A DNA stretch of 64,000 nucleotides, taken from contig QFPJ01000002.1 of NCBI GenBank assembly GCA_003241685.1, positions 113,342 through 177,341 of the forward strand, in the 5' to 3' direction. The notes beneath the pieces are model-generated. The model was given only the letters and a program-made list of their open reading frames with translations, had not been told where the DNA came from and did no database searches. Shown here piece by piece: positions 17,424 through 25,085 of this stretch. Source of the stretch: Sphingopyxis macrogoltabida. Its GTDB lineage: Bacteria > Pseudomonadota > Alphaproteobacteria > Sphingomonadales > Sphingomonadaceae. The translations under genes and the position numbers were made by a program. How positions within the stretch are numbered: position 1 is the first letter of the stretch; every line of letters begins with the position of its first letter.

Positions 17424-20111
17424 TCAGAATTTGACCGACGCGCTGAGCGAGAAAGTCCGGCCGAGTTTGTACCGGTTGAAGAAGATGCGGTTGTCGCCCG
17501 CTTCCTGCACTTCCTTGTAATCGCGGCCGGTCAGGTTGCGCGCCTCGAACTTCAGCTCGATTTCCTTGCCGAGCAGGGTCAGGCCCTGGCGCGCGACGAA
17601 ATCGAGCTGGATGCCCGGCTTTTCGCGCAGATCGGGCTGTCCCGACGGACCGCGGCTGGTCACGCGCGGGCTGGCGTAGGTCAGGAGCAGCGTCTGCTGC
17701 GACAATTTATCCTGATCCTCCAGCCCGATCTGCAGATTGACCAGATGGTCCGACTGCCCGGTCAGCGGCGCGCCGTCGAAGAAGAAGTTGCCCGCATCCT
17801 GAACGACGCCGTTGATCACGGTGGTGTCGCCGTCGCGAACGCGGATTTCCGAACTGGTATAGGTGTAATTGCCGATCAGCACGAGGCGCCGGCTCTGCCA
17901 GAAGGGCGAATCGCCGACCGTGTCGAGCGGAACATATTTCTGCAATTCGAACTCGGCGCCATAGAGCGTCGCCTTGGGCGCGTTGGCGAAGCTGGTGTTC
18001 ACCGCCGAATCCGAGATCGCCGAATAGGTTTCGATGGGATTGTCGATCGACTTGTAGAAGCCGGCCATGGTGAACCGCTGATCGCGGCCGAAATACCATT
18101 CGTAGCGCAGTTCGGCATTCCAAAGCTCGCTGTCGGTGAGCGAGGGGTTGCCGCGGAAAAGCCGGTTCGATTCGGGGTCCTGATAGACCTGTGCGACCAG
18201 TTCGCGGAACTGCGGCCGGGCGATCGTCTTGGACCCGTTGAGACGCAGCTGCATGTCGGGCGCGACTTCCCAGGTCAGCGTCACCGCGGGCAGCCAATAG
18301 TCGTTGTTCAGATTGGTCGCGACGATCGCGCTGCTGCCCGTGTTGAACAGGTCGACCGGAAACACCGTCTGCTTGGCATCTTCGTAACGGACGCCGGCGT
18401 TGAGATTGACGCCCGGCGTCAGTTCGGCCTGAACCTGGGCATAGCCGGCGTGGGTCGTCAGCCCCGCGTCGAAGGCCGCCGTCCCGTCCTGCGCCGAGGT
18501 TTCGACCAGCGTGATATCGTAAAGCTGGATCGAGGCATCCGACAACAGATAGTCGGGCCGCAACTGCTGAACCGCGATGGGCAGGCCCGATGCACGAAAC
18601 TGGAAAGCCCGGCGCACCGACACGCGGTCAGTATCGGTGTAGGCATAGCCGACGGTCGCGCTGACGTTCGGCGCGACCTCATAGGTCAGGTCGGCGCCGC
18701 CCGACCACAGATCTTCGTTGAGATCGGAAAAGGCGAGCGTCGCATCGCCCCGGTTGCCGCCCAGATCGTTGACGAATTTGTCGCCGACGGGATCCTGTTC
18801 GGTGGGCAGATTGGTGCGGACATAGGTGAAGCTGCGTTCATAGGGCGCCTCGCGCTGCGAATTGGCATAGGCGCCGCGCAGGTCCAGCTTCAGCCGGTCG
18901 AAATGAAATTCGCCGACGAACTGGGTGTTGATCAGCTGGCGTTCGTACCAGGCGGTGTCCTGCTTCATGATGTCGCGGTCGGACTGGTTGCGATCGGTGC
19001 CGAGCGCGAGCCGCGCCTGTTTCAGCGTGTCGCGGATATAGAGGTTGGTCCAGCGCAGCTTGTGTTCGCCGAGTTCGAGCCCGAAGCCCAGGAGGCCGTT
19101 CACGACGACGCGGTTGTCGGTGATGACGCGGTTGTAGCTGGTCTGCGGATCGCCCGCCAGATCGCGCTCCAGCGAGGTTTGCTGCAACGTGTCGCGGGTG
19201 CGCCACTTGTTGCTGATGCCCGCCGTCGCGATGATGCCAAGCTCGCCGTTGGGCAGCGCGAAGGTCGTGCCGCCGGTGACGCCGGCCGACCAGTTGATGG
19301 GGATATGGTCATTCTGCTGGAGCAGCGTCGTCGGGGCGTTGACCAGTTCCATCTGGATCGCTTCCAGATCGTCCTGCGTGAAATCCGCCCCTTCCAGAAT
19401 CGGCTTGCCGCTGGCCAGCGCGGCGGCGAGCAGCGGCGGTACGTCGCGGGTGCCGTCGTCGAAGCCCGTCCAGTCGCTGTCGCTGCCATAATAGGTATAG
19501 CCCAGCTCGTTCGTCGTCTCGCTGTCCCAGCCGATGCCGCCGGAAAAGGTCAGAAAAGGCTCGCGCGGGATCGCCTTGGTCGTCAGGTTGATGACGCCGC
19601 CGCCAAATTCACCGGGAAAATTCGCCGAATAGCTTTTCTGAACCAGCGTCGAATCGATGACGTTGGTCGGAAAGATGTCGAGCGGCACGACGCGCTTCAG
19701 CGGCTCGGGGCTCGGCAGCGGCGACCCGTTGAGCAACGCCAGCGAATAGCGGTCGCCCAGGCCGCGCACATAGACGAAGCCGCCACCCACGACGCTGAGG
19801 CCGGTGACGCGCTGAAGCGAACCCGAAATATCGCCTTCGCCGGTGCGCGCGATGTCGGCCGAGGACAGCACCGAGACCACCTCCGGCGTCGCGCGGACGA
19901 CATTGGGGGTGTAGCGGCCGGTGACGACGATCTCGCGATCCGTACCGCCGGGGATCGAGATGTCGGCGTCCTCCTCTTCCTGCGCAGTGCCGGCATCGGC
20001 TGCGTCGGGCGCATCGGCGGGCGGCGTGCCCGCTTCCTGGGCCAGCGCGGCAGGGGCGACGAGAGCGGAACTGAGGAGGAGCAGGCTGGCGAAAATCGGC
20101 CGCTTGGTCAT
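17424..20111 (-). CDS. TonB-dependent outer-membrane receptor (T2SS-linked)
   Basis: Outer-membrane beta-barrel of 895 residues. A signal peptide ends near ALAQEAG, followed by an acidic stretch. The plug begins at DREIVVTG and includes LQRVTGLSVVGGGFVYVRGLG split by strands, PLDIFPTNVIDS and GEFGGGVINLTTKA. The C-terminus has the typical final strand with terminal Phe (LSASVKF). It lies directly upstream of gspC on the same strand and 84 bases downstream of a beta-helix lipoprotein. The substrate cannot be told from sequence. The shared direction suggests lipoprotein, receptor and secretion system could work together. Confidence 0.95.
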   Translation of the reverse strand: MTKRPIFASLLLLSSALVAPAALAQEAGTPPADAPDAADAGTAQEEEDADISIPGGTDREIVVTGRYTPNVVRATPEVVSVLSSADIARTGEGDISGSLQRVTGLSVVGGGFVYVRGLGDRYSLALLNGSPLPSPEPLKRVVPLDIFPTNVIDSTLVQKSYSANFPGEFGGGVINLTTKAIPREPFLTFSGGIGWDSETTNELGYTYYGSDSDWTGFDDGTRDVPPLLAAALASGKPILEGADFTQDDLEAIQMELVNAPTTLLQQNDHIPINWSAGVTGGTTFALPNGELGIIATAGISNKWRTRDTLQQTSLERDLAGDPQTSYNRVITDNRVVVNGLLGFGLELGEHKLRWTNLYIRDTLKQARLALGTDRNQSDRDIMKQDTAWYERQLINTQFVGEFHFDRLKLDLRGAYANSQREAPYERSFTYVRTNLPTEQDPVGDKFVNDLGGNRGDATLAFSDLNEDLWSGGADLTYEVAPNVSATVGYAYTDTDRVSVRRAFQFRASGLPIAVQQLRPDYLLSDASIQLYDITLVETSAQDGTAAFDAGLTTHAGYAQVQAELTPGVNLNAGVRYEDAKQTVFPVDLFNTGSSAIVATNLNNDYWLPAVTLTWEVAPDMQLRLNGSKTIARPQFRELVAQVYQDPESNRLFRGNPSLTDSELWNAELRYEWYFGRDQRFTMAGFYKSIDNPIETYSAISDSAVNTSFANAPKATLYGAEFELQKYVPLDTVGDSPFWQSRRLVLIGNYTYTSSEIRVRDGDTTVINGVVQDAGNFFFDGAPLTGQSDHLVNLQIGLEDQDKLSQQTLLLTYASPRVTSRGPSGQPDLREKPGIQLDFVARQGLTLLGKEIELKFEARNLTGRDYKEVQEAGDNRIFFNRYKLGRTFSLSASVKF

Positions 20112-20195
20112 GTGGAAAGTCCCCGAATATGGCAGAAAGAGAGCGGGCCGGCCGTGTCAGGCTTGCCCGCTCCCCATGTCTTGGCTTGCGAGCGA

Positions 20196-21758
20196 TCAGC
20201 TGGTCGGCAGGGCCGAGCAGGCGCCGCTGGTCGTTCCGAAACTCGCGGTTGCCGAATTGCAGGTCCAACCCTGATACCAGGTGTCGTTCGCATCGCGGAC
20301 CGCACCGACATAGGCCGTCGTGTCGAAGAAGGCGTTCAGCGTCTTGGCATCGACCGGCGTGAAGCCGGTTTCCGTCGCCCCGTTGACGAACAGGTTGGTC
20401 AGCGTCGGAACATAGGTCGACCGATTGTTCGACCCGGCTTCGAAGATCGCCTGGACTTCGGCATCGGTGACGCCGTTCGAACCGCGGAACGGCGTCGCGT
20501 TGCACTGGATCGAAACCGACAGGAACTTCGGCGGGCCGGCTTCGTCGGTGCCGGTCGCCTGCGTCGTCGTCGCGCTGTCGATGCGCAGGCAGCGGATGCC
20601 CGGCGCCACGATCAGGCCGTTGGCGAAGCTGTAGTCGGCGCCGCCGCGAATGCGGATCGCGGCGCCGTTGCCCGCCGCATTGTTGCGGTGAACGAAGGTG
20701 AAGTTCGAAATGGTGACATTCTGGCGCGGAACGGCGTTTTCATTGCCGTCCGAGTCGATTTCCATGATCGAGTCGCCGACCGCGCCGCCTTCGCGCTGCA
20801 CCGCGATCACATATTGGATATTGCCCTTGTACCCGACGTCGGTGTCGATCGTGTCGTCCTCGTTCCCGGTCAGGACCAGATGCTTGAAGTTCGGACGGCC
20901 GCCGAAAACCTCGATGCCGTCGTCGGAGCTGTTGTGGACCTGGATATGGTCGAGCTGCGTTGCCGACCCGACACCCGACGGGGTCAGACCCTGCAGTTCC
21001 TTGTCGGCGCTCAGGACAAAGCCCGAATAGCGGATCTGGACATAGGACATGCGGCCCGAATTGTCGGCCGGCTGCGCGCCGCCATAGAGCGCGTTCGACG
21101 TGCCTTCGGTGTCGCGTTCGCAGGCCGCCGTTCCTTCGGCCGCACCCGGCGCAAGGCAATCGGTGATCGGCGCGCGGCCGAGCAGGACGACGCCGCCCCA
21201 CAGCTGCGAGGTCTGGTCGGTCGCGGTGCCGACGACGTTGCCGCGGCCCGTGAAGATGATCGGCTGCGTCGGGGTGCCGACGGCATCGATCTTGTTGCCG
21301 CGATTGACGACCAGATAGGAAACGCCGGTCGAACCGAAGATGATCACGCCCGGATCGACGGTCAGCGTGACGGCGGTGTTGGTGCTCGTCGCGCCCTGAT
21401 CGGTGCCGACATCGACGCGGCCGGGCAGCGAATAGACGACGCCGGGCACCTTCGAGATCGCCGTCGTCGCGGTGAAGCGCGCCGGGAAGCCGCAATTGCG
21501 CCAGGTGCCTTCGGGACCCGTGATCGTGCCGAGATCGGTCAGCTGGTCGGGGCCGATGATGGTCGGGCAGTTGGCCGCCGGGGTCACGCCCGTCGGGGTC
21601 GGGGTCGGCGTGGGGGTCGGGGTGGGAGCCGGCGTCGGGGCGGGAATGACGATGACGCCCTCACCCGGCGAAGCGACGCCATCCGCACCACAGGCGGCGA
21701 GGATGGAACAGGCCACGCCGCTGAGCATGACCAAACGAATGCGCGCAAAAGACGCCAT
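20196..21758 (-). CDS. Beta-helix-like lipoprotein paired with TonB receptor
   Basis: Lipoprotein of 520 residues with signal peptide and lipobox LAAC (SILAACGAD). A Pro-Thr linker (residues about 36-55) leads to a mature domain with repeated short beta-strand patterns rich in Asn, Gly and Asp (VDPGVIIFG, IIFTGRG, DHIQVHNSSDDGIEVFGG, FKHLVLTGNEDDTIDTD), consistent with a right-handed parallel beta-helix. The ATG at 21758 is chosen because it gives the lipoprotein signal; an in-frame start 16 codons upstream does not. Similar proteins occur beside TonB receptors in related genera. I infer a surface-exposed partner for nutrient capture, possibly exported by the adjacent type II system. Confidence 0.8.
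   Translation of the reverse strand: MASFARIRLVMLSGVACSILAACGADGVASPGEGVIVIPAPTPAPTPTPTPTPTPTGVTPAANCPTIIGPDQLTDLGTITGPEGTWRNCGFPARFTATTAISKVPGVVYSLPGRVDVGTDQGATSTNTAVTLTVDPGVIIFGSTGVSYLVVNRGNKIDAVGTPTQPIIFTGRGNVVGTATDQTSQLWGGVVLLGRAPITDCLAPGAAEGTAACERDTEGTSNALYGGAQPADNSGRMSYVQIRYSGFVLSADKELQGLTPSGVGSATQLDHIQVHNSSDDGIEVFGGRPNFKHLVLTGNEDDTIDTDVGYKGNIQYVIAVQREGGAVGDSIMEIDSDGNENAVPRQNVTISNFTFVHRNNAAGNGAAIRIRGGADYSFANGLIVAPGIRCLRIDSATTTQATGTDEAGPPKFLSVSIQCNATPFRGSNGVTDAEVQAIFEAGSNNRSTYVPTLTNLFVNGATETGFTPVDAKTLNAFFDTTAYVGAVRDANDTWYQGWTCNSATASFGTTSGACSALPTS
21594..21650 (-). repeat. Hexamer-type repeat coding a Pro-Thr linker
   Basis: Near-perfect repeats of GGGGTC/GGCGTC on the plus strand encode alternating Pro-Thr (PTPTPT...) after the lipidated cysteine. 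It is a flexible spacer and a likely site of length variation by slippage. Confidence 0.75.
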
Positions 21759-22062
21759 GAAAATCTCCGTTCCCGGTGTGCGCCCGCGGCGCTGCTGCAA
21801 AACCACCGGCGAACGAAGAAGGATTCGCTGCCTCGCCCCCGGTGAAGCCGCACCTAGGCCGATTCGATGACGGTCTGACGCCAGAGCGATGACAGAGGAA
21901 TGACATTTGTGCGTCGTTTCGATGACAGCCGCGCCGGGCGACGGCCCTGCGGGTTCCGGGCGACGGCGACAAATGCCGGTCAGGTCGCTTGCATCGCCCG
22001 GAAAGCTTTGCTAGGCGCCCGCTCCTACCCGGAGCCGGACCCGTTCGGCACCAACATGATGT
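21759..22062. other. Intergenic gap before tRNA-Leu
   Basis: No gene is seen in these 304 bases. The left end should hold the promoter of the minus-strand lipoprotein-receptor pair. The right end holds a candidate promoter for tRNA-Leu (TTGCAT at 21989, 17-base spacer, TAGGCG at 22012), a weak match. No other clear element was found. Confidence 0.5.
21989..22017 (+). promoter_or_regulatory. Candidate tRNA-Leu promoter
   Basis: TTGCAT at 21989-21994 and TAGGCG at 22012-22017 are separated by 17 bases, about 46 bases before the mature tRNA. The -10 match is weak, so this is tentative. Confidence 0.35.
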
Positions 22063-22149
22063 GCGGTCGTGGCGGAACTGGTAGACGCGCAACGTTGAGG
22101 TCGTTGTGGCCGAAAGGCCGTGGAAGTTCGAGTCTTCTCGACCGCACCA
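22063..22149 (+). tRNA. tRNA-Leu (anticodon GAG)
   Basis: A complete 87-base class II tRNA with encoded CCA. The acceptor stem pairs GCGGTCG with CGACCGC. The D arm holds CTGGTAGAC. The anticodon arm is CAACG-TTGAGGT-CGTTG, giving anticodon GAG for CUC/CUU leucine codons. A long variable arm (GGCCGAAAGGCC) is present and the T arm contains TTCGAGT. The layout matches other bacterial tRNA-Leu(GAG) genes. Confidence 0.95.
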
Positions 22150-22151
22150 AA

Positions 22152-22171
22152 CAGTCGGGACTGCCTTTTTT
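22152..22171 (+). terminator. Short hairpin with T-tract after tRNA-Leu
   Basis: CAGTCGGGACTG forms a small hairpin followed by CC and six T, 2 bases after the CCA end. The stem is only 4-5 bp, so termination strength is uncertain. Confidence 0.5.
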
Positions 22172-22305
22172 CTCATAGCTAATGAGCTGAGCCGCAAAGC
22201 GGCGCAGTTCCGCGCGCTTTGCGGGACTTGGCTGGTGCCATTGGGGTTGGAGACTGCGATCTCCTCCCGGAACCGCCGCCCAAACGCGCCCAAGTCTCCG
22301 GTCGC

Positions 22306-22330
22306 AAAAAGCCCGCCTCAATGGGCGGGC
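22306..22330 (-). terminator. Rho-independent terminator, minus strand
   Basis: On the minus strand GCCCGCC, a short ATTGA loop and GGCGGGC are followed by five T. It points leftward with no intact gene between it and echA, whose stop is about 450 bases upstream. It may be the original end of a transcript now separated from its gene, or end the block A operon. Confidence 0.65.
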
Positions 22331-22477
22331 GCTGTGCATCGCCGGATACAGCCTGTTCCGAGCTAGACGATACCGAGAAGGCGTTCCTGATCGGCCCATC
22401 CATGCGGAAGGCCTATTGTCATCAGGCGCTGGCGGGTCAGACTCGGACCGTGATTGCCCTGTGTAATCGCATCGACG

Positions 22478-22683
22478 ATGCGCCGCGACAGCCAATTGCT
22501 GTTGCAGTCGCTCATCGGCATTCAGCAGATGAGCGAACTGCTCGCGGTCGAGGGAATCGACATGGTCGGGCCGCTCCCCGACGAATTGCAGAATGTGAAT
22601 GTGACCGCTGCGGCGATCGTGACGCGTGCGCGCGAACCGGGCGTGGCCGGCGAAGGGCTTGCTGACCTCCTTAACCCCGGAGG
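22478..22683 (+). pseudogene. Remnant of a periplasmic solute-binding protein (molybdate/ModA-like C-terminus)
   Basis: The plus-strand frame here gives GIQQMSELLAVEGIDMVGPL followed by PDELQNVNVTAAAIVTRA and a final helix ending LADLLNP. This resembles the C-terminal segment of molybdate-type ABC substrate-binding proteins, where a V-G-P-L-P-x-E-x-Q motif is typical. No N-terminal two thirds, signal peptide or transporter genes are present. Upstream of about 22500 the likeness stops. After about 22680 the frame continues only as an antisense copy of echA. I read it as a decayed 3' fragment left beside the tRNA. Confidence is moderate because it rests on motif recall. Confidence 0.5.
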
Positions 22684-22740
22684 CGAAAGCGGCGCTTCGC
22701 CGGACAGGGTTCGATCCGATCGGATACCGACCCCTCGACC

Positions 22741-22770
22741 GGGGGGGAGAGGAGTGGACGCCTCCCCCCC
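22741..22770. repeat. G/C-rich inverted repeat downstream of echA
   Basis: Seven G plus AG on one side pair with CTCCCCCCC on the other around a short loop, just beyond the echA stop. There is no T-tract, so it may be an mRNA-stabilising hairpin rather than a classic terminator. Confidence 0.4.
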
Positions 22771-22782
22771 CTCGGGCGGCCT

Positions 22783-23571
22783 TCAGCGACCCTTGAAGAC
22801 CGGCTTGCGCTTTTCCTTGAAGGCGAGCAGCGCCTCCTTCGTATCTTCGGTGTCCGCGAGCGCCGCGGTCTGCGTCTGTTCGTAGCGATAGCCGTCGCGC
22901 AGCGGCATTTCCTCGGTCAGCCCGAACGAGCGCTTCGCCGCGACGATCGCCAGCGGCACCTTGCCCGCGATCGCATCGGCAATGGCGCGCGCTTCGGCGA
23001 GAATTTCGTCCTTCGGCACGCAGACCGAGGCGACGTTCATGCGGTGAAGCTCGACGCCGCTGATCCGCCGCGCGGTATAGATCATCAACCGCGCGTCCGA
23101 CGGGCTGAACGAGCGCAGCACGTGCCGCACACCACCGGCGAGGCCATAATCGACCTCGGTCATCGACATGAAGGCATCCTCGGCGACGACCAGAATGTCG
23201 CAGACCAGCGCCAGCACCGCGCCCGCGCCGATCGCCGCGCCATGGACCGCGGCGATCACCGGCTTGGGGCATTCCATCACGACATCGAACGCGGCGCGGA
23301 CGAGGCGATTGTGCGCCTGGAACCCGCCCGGCTGCGCGCCGATCGCCGCGCGGTTGCCGAGTTCGGCGCCCGCCGAGAAATGCTTGCCCGCGCCGGTCAG
23401 GACAATCGCCCGCACGTCGGTTTCGGCACCGAGGATGTCGAAGATGCGGATGATCTCTTCGCGAAACGCGCCATCCTGCGAATTGACCGGGGCATGCTCG
23501 ATCGTGACCGTCGCGACATGGTCGCTGTAATCGACGCGAAAGCGGGTCAGATCTTCGAGGCCGTTCATCAT
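22783..23571 (-). CDS. Enoyl-CoA hydratase/isomerase family protein
   Basis: Crotonase-fold protein of 262 residues acting on CoA thioesters. The oxyanion-hole segments are visible as GKHFSAGAEL and HGAAIGAGAVLAL. The acidic residue usual in the second catalytic segment lies in MTEVDYGLAGG. It is the last gene of a five-gene minus-strand set (GST, CoA-transferase, carboxymuconolactone-decarboxylase-like, amidohydrolase, this gene), 6 bases after the amidohydrolase. The role is probably hydration or isomerisation of a CoA intermediate made after CoA transfer. The exact substrate is unknown. Confidence 0.88.
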   Translation of the reverse strand: MMNGLEDLTRFRVDYSDHVATVTIEHAPVNSQDGAFREEIIRIFDILGAETDVRAIVLTGAGKHFSAGAELGNRAAIGAQPGGFQAHNRLVRAAFDVVMECPKPVIAAVHGAAIGAGAVLALVCDILVVAEDAFMSMTEVDYGLAGGVRHVLRSFSPSDARLMIYTARRISGVELHRMNVASVCVPKDEILAEARAIADAIAGKVPLAIVAAKRSFGLTEEMPLRDGYRYEQTQTAALADTEDTKEALLAFKEKRKPVFKGR

Positions 23572-23577
23572 ATTCTC

Positions 23578-24456
23578 CTATTCGAAACCGTAAAGCGCCG
23601 CGGGATTGGCGACGAGGATGGCGTTGCGGGTCGCCTCTTCGGGCGCCCAGTCGAGAAAGGTGCGCAGCATGTGCGCGGCATCGGGCGCGGGGTCCATGCG
23701 GACATAGGGCCAGTCGGATCCCCAGACGAGGCGATCGGGCGCCGCGGCGACATAGGCGTCGTGGAACGGCTTGGCGTCGAGATAGTCCGGCGCGGCGCGC
23801 GAAACACGGGCGAGCACCAGCTTGACCCAGATCTGCCCGGTCTGCAGTGCATCGAGGATCGCGGCGAAGTGGGGATGATCGACCCCCGCCGCGGTGTCGG
23901 GAACCCCCATATGATCGAGTATCAGCGGCAACCCGAGCGGCAGCAGGCGCGGCAGCCATTCGGCATGGTCGCGCGCGCTGCCCCAAAGCTGCGCGTGCAA
24001 ACCGAGCCGCCGCATCGCGGGCGCCAGCGCCTCGATCGCCGCGAAGCCGACGCTGCCCGGATAACGGTCGCCCGACGGCGCGCGCATTTCGGTGAAGCGC
24101 AGGCCCACGATCCCCCGCGAACACCAGTCCGCCAGTGCCTCCTCGCCGATGTCGGCATCGGCGACCGCGACACCCTTCAGCACCCCGCCCGATTCCGCGA
24201 TCGCCGCCAGCATCGCCGACGGGTCGTCGCCATAGGGTGCGGGCTGGGTCAGGCAGCCGCGCGTGACGCCCAGCGCGGTGCGTGCCGCGGCATGGACCTC
24301 GGGCAGCGCATCAGGCAGCGCATAGACCGAGGGTCGCTGGGGAGGATGGCCCTCGAACGGACCGAATATATGGCTGTGCGCGTCGCAGGCGCCCAGCGGC
24401 AGGGGCGATGCGAGCCGCGAAACCGGCGGCGCCGGCGCCGTATCGACGGCGATCAC
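23578..24456 (-). CDS. Amidohydrolase 2 family protein, PDC-hydrolase (LigI)-like
   Basis: TIM-barrel metal-type hydrolase of 292 residues resembling 2-pyrone-4,6-dicarboxylate lactonases. The N-terminal motif DAHSHIFGPF replaces the usual D-x-H-x-H, the LILDHMGVPD segment carries a conserved His, and the C-terminal WGSDWPYVRMDP carries the catalytic Asp. LigI-type enzymes open the pyrone ring in aromatic (protocatechuate/syringate) catabolism. It overlaps the carboxymuconolactone-decarboxylase-like gene by 4 bases, so they are coupled. Substrate is inferred only as a lactone or related ring. Confidence 0.85.
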   Translation of the reverse strand: MIAVDTAPAPPVSRLASPLPLGACDAHSHIFGPFEGHPPQRPSVYALPDALPEVHAAARTALGVTRGCLTQPAPYGDDPSAMLAAIAESGGVLKGVAVADADIGEEALADWCSRGIVGLRFTEMRAPSGDRYPGSVGFAAIEALAPAMRRLGLHAQLWGSARDHAEWLPRLLPLGLPLILDHMGVPDTAAGVDHPHFAAILDALQTGQIWVKLVLARVSRAAPDYLDAKPFHDAYVAAAPDRLVWGSDWPYVRMDPAPDAAHMLRTFLDWAPEEATRNAILVANPAALYGFE

Positions 24457-25085
24457 GCGACCGCCGCCCGGTCCAGCCGTCCGGGCGCCAGCGTCACCAG
24501 CGCACCGGTATCGGCGAGCGGGCGCGATCCGTCGGGCACCGGAAGCTGATGGGCGTTCAGCGTCATCGCGACCATCGTATAATATCCGATGATCGCGGTG
24601 AGTTCGACGACGCCGCGTGTGCCCCAGCGCGCCTTGACCGCGCCATGGACCGCCGCGGGGACCTGTCCCGTTTCCTGCAGCAGGCGGGCATATTCATAGA
24701 TTTCGAGGTCTGCGGGATCATCGAACACCGGCGCCTCCAGATCGCGGATCGCCATCACGACCGCCTGCGGCAACCCGGTCTCGATCGCGACGCGCGCATG
24801 CACCCACCATTCGACCTGCGCCGACCAGCGGCGGCCGCACACGATGATCGCCAGTTCGCTGAGGCGCAGCGGCAGGCAGGTTTCGAAGCGCAGATATTCG
24901 CCGAGCTTCGACCAGCGCTCGGCCAGCGCCGGGCTGTGGATCGCGGCGCGCAGCGGCCCGATCATCTGCCCGCGCGGACCCGAGACGACATCCTCGTAAA
25001 GCGCGCGCTGGGCGTCGGACATCTCGTCGACCGCAAGCAGCGGAATGCGCGCGCCGTCGTCCGGACCGGAATCCAGCGCTGCCAT
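24453..25085 (-). CDS. Carboxymuconolactone decarboxylase / AhpD-like protein
   Basis: Alpha-helical protein of 210 residues of the CMD family. Instead of the CxxC redox pair of AhpD, it has LSELAIIVCGRRWSAQVEWW with the conserved E and W-x-H pattern (VHARVAIETGL), so it is closer to the decarboxylase-like or uncharacterised branch common in sphingomonad catabolic clusters. It overlaps its neighbours on both sides (1 and 4 bases). A function in processing a muconolactone-like intermediate fits the LigI-like neighbour but is not proven. Confidence 0.85.
   Translation of the reverse strand: MAALDSGPDDGARIPLLAVDEMSDAQRALYEDVVSGPRGQMIGPLRAAIHSPALAERWSKLGEYLRFETCLPLRLSELAIIVCGRRWSAQVEWWVHARVAIETGLPQAVVMAIRDLEAPVFDDPADLEIYEYARLLQETGQVPAAVHGAVKARWGTRGVVELTAIIGYYTMVAMTLNAHQLPVPDGSRPLADTGALVTLAPGRLDRAAVA

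Noticed and set aside
17397..21845. Very long open frame of 1482 codons on the plus strand
   Set aside because: It is the antisense of the TonB receptor and lipoprotein genes; composition is Arg/Ala/Gly/Asp-rich without domains, a usual shadow effect in high-GC DNA.
22741..22770. G7/C7 inverted repeat as a Rho-independent terminator for echA
   Set aside because: No T-tract follows on either strand; listed only as an inverted repeat.
22025..24124. Long minus-strand open frame of 699 codons spanning tRNA-Leu and echA
   Set aside because: It reads through the tRNA in antisense and overlaps echA and the amidohydrolase in another frame; no recognisable domain.
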